This document shows, one piece after another, positions 7,179 through 10,306 of a stretch of 10,306 nt of DNA. Origin of the DNA: Actinomycetota bacterium (GTDB lineage Bacteria > Actinomycetota > Thermoleophilia > Gaiellales > Gaiellaceae); contig PMXT01000091.1 in the NCBI GenBank assembly GCA_003170995.1, positions 1 to 10,306 of the forward strand, written 5' to 3'. The notes beneath the pieces were generated by a model. It made no database searches. It was not told where the DNA came from and saw nothing but the letters and a program-made list of their open reading frames with translations. Every line of letters begins with the position of its first letter. Position 1 is the first letter of the stretch. The position numbers and the translations under genes were made by a program.

Positions 7179-7198
7179 ACCCTTTGGTATCAAGGGGT
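7179..7198 (+). other. Second hairpin next to the 22-bp palindrome
   Basis: ACCCTTTG (7179-7186) pairs with CAAGGGGT (7191-7198) through 8 pairs, one of them G-U, around a GTAT loop. It follows the 22-bp palindrome by one base. The AAGGGG of its right arm (7192-7197) is also a Shine-Dalgarno-like sequence 5 nt before a GTG at 7203. If the small ORF there is real, the hairpin could mask its ribosome binding site. Confidence 0.4.
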
Positions 7199-7202
7199 GT
7201 TC

Positions 7203-7307
7203 GTGACGAAAGTGGAACGTATTCGCCACAGCTCGGATCCCGTGGCCGCCGCGACCGGCATGACGGGCGCGGCTCACTACGGCTCTCCTCCAGGCTCTCC
7301 GACGTAA
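7203..7307 (+). CDS. Possible 34-residue small protein
   Basis: Reading from GTG at 7203 to TAA at 7305-7307 gives a 34-residue peptide starting MTKVERIRHSSDPV and ending AAHYGSPPGSPT. Points in favour are AAGGGG 5 nt upstream, a palindrome with a TTGACA hexamer about 40 bp upstream, and 24 of 34 codons ending in G or C. Points against are the small size, no recognised family and no clear -10 box. The Ala/Gly/Ser/Pro-rich C-terminal half shows no membrane segment. It could be a regulated small protein, or a chance ORF in the spacer between two convergent genes. Confidence 0.3.
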   Translation: MTKVERIRHSSDPVAAATGMTGAAHYGSPPGSPT

Positions 7308-7340
7308 GTCGCCATGCCCGCGCAATGGGCGCACTTTCGC
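7306..7340 (-). repeat. 3'-end palindromic element, copy 2 (after the acetyltransferase gene)
   Basis: On the minus strand this starts 6 nt after the TAG of the 910-residue gene and reads GCGAAAGTGCGCCC, then TTGCGCGGGCATGGCGACTT. It matches copy 1 (6540-6575) at 31 of 35 aligned bases with one gap, in the same orientation relative to its gene. The pairing is weaker than in copy 1: the GCCC/GGGC inner stem remains, but the outer arms keep only AAGT/ACTT. Sequence is therefore conserved beyond what the stems alone would need, including the ATG-CGACTT segment 3' of the hairpin. Confidence 0.6.
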
Positions 7341-7346
7341 CGGTTA

Positions 7347-10079
7347 CTACCAGCCCTTGAGCGGCGGCCCTTCGCGCGCCGTCTCGACGCGGATGCGGGC
7401 ATCCACCGGCAGGTAGCCCTCGGGCAGCGCGAACAAAGGATTGAGATCGAGCTCGACGATCTCGGGCCGGTCGATAGCTAGCCTGGAGAGGCGAAGCATG
7501 AGATCTATCAGCGCCGGCTCGTCGGCCGGCGGGGCCCCGCGGAAGCCGGCAACCAGTCGCTTTGTGCGCCCGCTCGAGACGAGCTCTTCGGCATCTCGCG
7601 TGGTGATCGGCGCGATCCGGTAGGTCGTGTCGGCGATCAGCTCGGCAAACACGCCGCCCGGGCCGAGCCCCACCAGCGGCCCGAACAACGCATCCTCGAC
7701 GACACCGGCTAGAAGCTCGACTTTTCCGTCAACCTGCTGCTGAATCAGAGCCGGAAGCCCGATCTTCTCGAGCGTCTGCTCGAGCTCCTGGTCGTCGCTG
7801 ATACCGAGCGCGACCAACCCTTTGTCGCTCTTGTGCAACCCTGCCTCCGCCGCCTTGACGACAACCGGGTAGCCGAACTCGTTCGCGGTCGTCAGCGCTT
7901 CCTTGCGGCTGGCGGTAACCCGTTGCTTGACGAAAGGGATGCCGTAGGCGCCGAGCAGAGCCTCGATCTCGTTGGCCTCCAGCCATCCATCGTCGCCGCG
8001 GGCAAGCGCCTTCTCGACAACGGCCGCTCCGGCCTCGAAGTCGATACCGTCGAGCCCCGGCACGGTGCCGAGAGGGCGGCGCAGCCACTGCCCGCGATCG
8101 GCCGCGTGACCGAGCGCATGTGCCGCCGACTCGGGGAAGTTGAAGGAGACCGAGAGCGATCCGAAGACTCGATCCGGGCTGCCCGCGAAGACCGGGACGA
8201 TCGGCTTGGTCGGCTTGTCCTCGGAGAGCACCTGCTCGATGGCCTCGACGATCCTCTCCGTCTTGACGCTGACCATAGGGATCGAGAGAACGATCACGGC
8301 ATCGACGCGCCTGTCGGCCAGCACGATCCGGATTGCCTCGGCGAAGACCTCTCCGGGCGCCGTCCCGAGCATGTCGATCGGGTTGCGGACGGTGGCCTCG
8401 GCGGCGAGGAGCTTGCGCAGTTTCTCCTGGCTCTCGTCGGTCAGCTCGGGAAGAGTCAGCCCGGAAGCTTCGCACGCGTCGGCACAGACGACTGCGAGAC
8501 CGCCCGCGTTGGTCACGATCGCCACCCGGTTGCCCGCGGGGAGCGGTTGACCGGCAAGAAGGCGGGCGGTTTCGAGCAGCTCCGCGAAAGTCTCGGCGCG
8601 GATCACGCCGGCTTGATGGAAAAGCGCAGACGTCGCCGTCTCCGAGCTGGCAAGCGCGGCGGTGTGCGAGCTGGCGGCGCGCCTGCCGGCGCTCGAGCGT
8701 CCGCTCTTCAGAGCCAGGATCGGCTTTTGGCGGGCCACGCGACGGGCGACACGGGCGAACTTCTTCGGGTTACCGAACGACTCCAGGTAAAGCAGGATGA
8801 GGTCGGTCGTCTCGTCGTCTTCCCACCACTCAAGCAGGTCGTTCGGGGAGACGTCGGCCGTGTTGCCGACCGAGACGAAGGCCGAGAGCCCGAGGCCGCG
8901 AGCACGCGCGGCGTCGAGCAGCGCAACGCCAAGCGCACCGCTCTGCGAGGAGAGCGCCAGTCTTCCGAACGGAGGCTCGACGGCGCCGATGGTGGCGTTG
9001 AGGTGCGTGGCGGCGGATGAGAGGCCGAGGATATTCGGGCCGAGCAAGCGGCCTCCATACATGCGCACGAGAGCTAGTAGCTCATCCTGGAGGTCCTGCC
9101 CGTCGACGCCGACCTCGGCGAATCCGGCAGATATGACGGCAATAGCGCGAACTCCTTTTCGCAGCGCCTCGTCAACCACGTCGAGCACAACTCGTGCCGG
9201 TGTACAAACGACGGCCAGATCGACCGAATCTTCGATCTCGTTTACCGAGCTGTAGGCTCGTACACCTGCAACCGGAGTGGCGGACGAGTTGACCGGGTAG
9301 ACGACGCCGTTGAAACCGGCCGAGAGGATGTTCCGGAAGAGGTCGCCGCCAACCGATCCCTCGCGCGCCGAGGCGCCAATGATGGCCACGCTCTTGGGTA
9401 GGAAGAAAGGCCGGAGCGACGCGGTGACAGCCTCGTGGTCTCTTGCTCCCACCAACTCGAGCAGGTGCTCGGTCGGCGCCAGTGAGATCTCCATCTCGAC
9501 GATGCCGCTGTCGAGCTCGCGGTGAAGGTTGAAGCCGCTCAGGGTGAGCATCTCGAGCGCCTTCATGTTGTCGGCCTTGACCAGCGCAACGAAGCTGCGA
9601 ATGCCGACAGACGAGGCGCGCGCGACAAGCTGGTTGAAGACCTGGGTTCCGAGGCCCCACCCCTGAAGGAGGTCGGAAACGACGAAGGAAACCTCTGCTC
9701 GGTCGCGTTGGCGCAGGCGATCGTAGCTGCCTAGTGCGACCACCTCTTCGCCTTCCGCGCCTGCGCGTGTGGCGATCAGTGCGCCCTGCTCGAGCCAGTC
9801 GCAGTCGACCATTCCCTCGAGCAGCGAAGCGTCGATCTTGGCAGCTCCGTGGAAGCGCTGTGTGTAGCTCTCCGGCGAAAGATTTCGCAGGAACTCGACG
9901 ACGCCATTGACCTCGTCCGCCCGTGGCGGTCGCAGTCGAACCGTGCTGCCATCGCGGAGAATGACATCGGTAGGGCCCGAGAGCAGTTCTCTTGCGCGCG
10001 TGCGCTCGCTCTGCTCGTTCTCGGACGCGAGCTGCGTTGCGGCCGCGGAGGTCGTCGCCGTATCCGCGCTCTCTGACAT
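7347..10079 (-). CDS. GNAT acetyltransferase fused to NDP-forming acyl-CoA synthetase (Pat-like protein lysine acetyltransferase)
   Basis: A 910-residue cytosolic protein. After a 35-residue polar tail comes a GNAT domain (about 37-200) with the acetyl-CoA loop QGWGLG at 139-144 and Glu129 (AEVSF) near the catalytic position. Then follow a CoA-binding Rossmann domain (about 225-355; IIGASAREGSVGG, GPNILG), a succinyl-CoA-ligase-like domain (about 370-510; SSQSGALG, SSHTAAL) and a C-terminal ATP-grasp domain (about 685-900; HKSDKG, ELLAGVVEDALFGP, ELDLNPL). Known Pat/PatZ proteins acetylate lysines, for example inactivating acetyl-CoA synthetase. E. coli and Salmonella Pat carry GNAT at the C-terminus, while Streptomyces PatA has it at the N-terminus as here. 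No cyclic-nucleotide-binding domain is present, unlike mycobacterial Pat. His472 sits in the SHTAAL motif that holds the phosphohistidine of ADP-forming synthetases, so the synthetase half may be active. The ATG at 10079 is supported by AGGAG at 10086-10090. Confidence 0.93.
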   Translation of the reverse strand: MSESADTATTSAAATQLASENEQSERTRARELLSGPTDVILRDGSTVRLRPPRADEVNGVVEFLRNLSPESYTQRFHGAAKIDASLLEGMVDCDWLEQGALIATRAGAEGEEVVALGSYDRLRQRDRAEVSFVVSDLLQGWGLGTQVFNQLVARASSVGIRSFVALVKADNMKALEMLTLSGFNLHRELDSGIVEMEISLAPTEHLLELVGARDHEAVTASLRPFFLPKSVAIIGASAREGSVGGDLFRNILSAGFNGVVYPVNSSATPVAGVRAYSSVNEIEDSVDLAVVCTPARVVLDVVDEALRKGVRAIAVISAGFAEVGVDGQDLQDELLALVRMYGGRLLGPNILGLSSAATHLNATIGAVEPPFGRLALSSQSGALGVALLDAARARGLGLSAFVSVGNTADVSPNDLLEWWEDDETTDLILLYLESFGNPKKFARVARRVARQKPILALKSGRSSAGRRAASSHTAALASSETATSALFHQAGVIRAETFAELLETARLLAGQPLPAGNRVAIVTNAGGLAVVCADACEASGLTLPELTDESQEKLRKLLAAEATVRNPIDMLGTAPGEVFAEAIRIVLADRRVDAVIVLSIPMVSVKTERIVEAIEQVLSEDKPTKPIVPVFAGSPDRVFGSLSVSFNFPESAAHALGHAADRGQWLRRPLGTVPGLDGIDFEAGAAVVEKALARGDDGWLEANEIEALLGAYGIPFVKQRVTASRKEALTTANEFGYPVVVKAAEAGLHKSDKGLVALGISDDQELEQTLEKIGLPALIQQQVDGKVELLAGVVEDALFGPLVGLGPGGVFAELIADTTYRIAPITTRDAEELVSSGRTKRLVAGFRGAPPADEPALIDLMLRLSRLAIDRPEIVELDLNPLFALPEGYLPVDARIRVETAREGPPLKGW

Positions 10080-10306
10080 CTTTCGCTCCTTACTCTTCTT
10101 TCGCTTTCTTGTAGGGCATTCCGGTCGCGCCGGTGAACCGCACTAAACACTCACCCCGCGGCGTTTTCGGAAAGAATCGCTCTCCAAGCGCTCGTAATCG
10201 CTGCATTCGCGAGCCGAGCCCCGGTTCATGGTACCTGCGCTGAGATTGTCGAATCAGCCACCGACCTCAAACCGAATCGCGACCACCTGAGCCGCGCACG
10301 ATCGGC
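10080..10306 (-). other. Upstream region of the acetyltransferase gene
   Basis: This 227-bp stretch should hold the promoter of the gene starting at 10079. The ribosome binding site (TAAGGAG, 10086-10092 on the minus strand) is clear. No -35/-10 pair was convincing. The only other signal is the possible short upstream ORF at 10090-10206. The edge of the window may cut off further regulatory sequence. Confidence 0.35.
10090..10206 (-). CDS. Possible short upstream ORF or leader peptide
   Basis: On the minus strand, ATG at 10206 opens a 38-residue frame ending in TAA at 10090-10092. It is basic and ends in FTGATGMPYKKAKEE. The TAA forms the first bases of the TAAGGAG ribosome binding site of the downstream 910-residue gene, an arrangement that could couple their translation. 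The ATG lacks a good Shine-Dalgarno. An internal GTG 17 codons before the stop has GGTGA 7 nt upstream and could be the true start of a 17-residue leader. Third-position GC is high only in the last part. It may be chance. Confidence 0.22.
   Translation of the reverse strand: MQRLRALGERFFPKTPRGECLVRFTGATGMPYKKAKEE

Noticed and set aside
7133..7360. A 75-codon plus-strand frame crossing the palindrome and the end of the acetyltransferase gene
   Set aside because: It has no ribosome binding site, an unusual start and Arg/Ser-rich low-complexity sequence, and it runs through both the palindrome and the repeat. The shorter frame at 7203-7307 has better support.
7833..9020. A 395-codon open frame on the plus strand
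   Set aside because: It is antisense to the acetyltransferase/acyl-CoA synthetase gene, whose motifs run through the same bases. The translated product is Arg/Gly/Asp-rich without domain features.

Overview
The window looks like chromosomal DNA from a high-GC Gram-positive bacterium, most likely an actinomycete of the Thermoleophilia kind (Gaiella/Solirubrobacter-like). This is inferred from GC-rich third codon positions, GTG starts, a VKOR-type disulfide system in place of DsbB, and a Pat-like acetyltransferase with its GNAT domain at the N-terminus as in actinomycetes. No rRNA, tRNA, insertion sequence, CRISPR array or phage gene was recognised.

Layout. (1) 186-1283 (+): a protein with an unrecognised N-terminal half fused to a class II aldolase/adducin domain. 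(2) 4170-1316 (-): a gene cluster reading DsbA-like thiol oxidoreductase (CPYC), VKOR, NAD-dependent epimerase/reductase, then a second DsbA-like protein (CSAC). The first three overlap by 4 bp at each junction and are certainly co-transcribed. The fourth follows after 85 bp with its own strong ribosome binding site. Together the DsbA and VKOR proteins would form an envelope disulfide-forming system: DsbA oxidises exported proteins and VKOR re-oxidises DsbA with quinone. (3) 4313-6534 (+), divergent from the dsb cluster: a soluble histidine kinase with two GAF domains and a NarL/LuxR-type response regulator, overlapping by 4 bp. (4) 6604-7095 (+): a small conserved-looking protein of unknown function. 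(5) 7096-7346: a non-coding stretch with a perfect 22-bp palindrome, a second hairpin, a possible 34-codon gene and a repeat. (6) 10079-7347 (-): a 910-residue GNAT plus acyl-CoA synthetase (NDP-forming) protein, probably a protein lysine acetyltransferase, with a possible short upstream ORF.

The most unusual signals are outside the large genes. Two copies of a ~35-bp element (31 of 35 aligned bases identical) sit 5-6 bp after the stop codons of the response regulator and of the acetyltransferase, in the same orientation relative to each gene. This suggests a family of 3'-end elements. The palindrome and small ORF at 7156-7307 are the second site worth attention. No defence system or other clearly new multi-gene system was identified.
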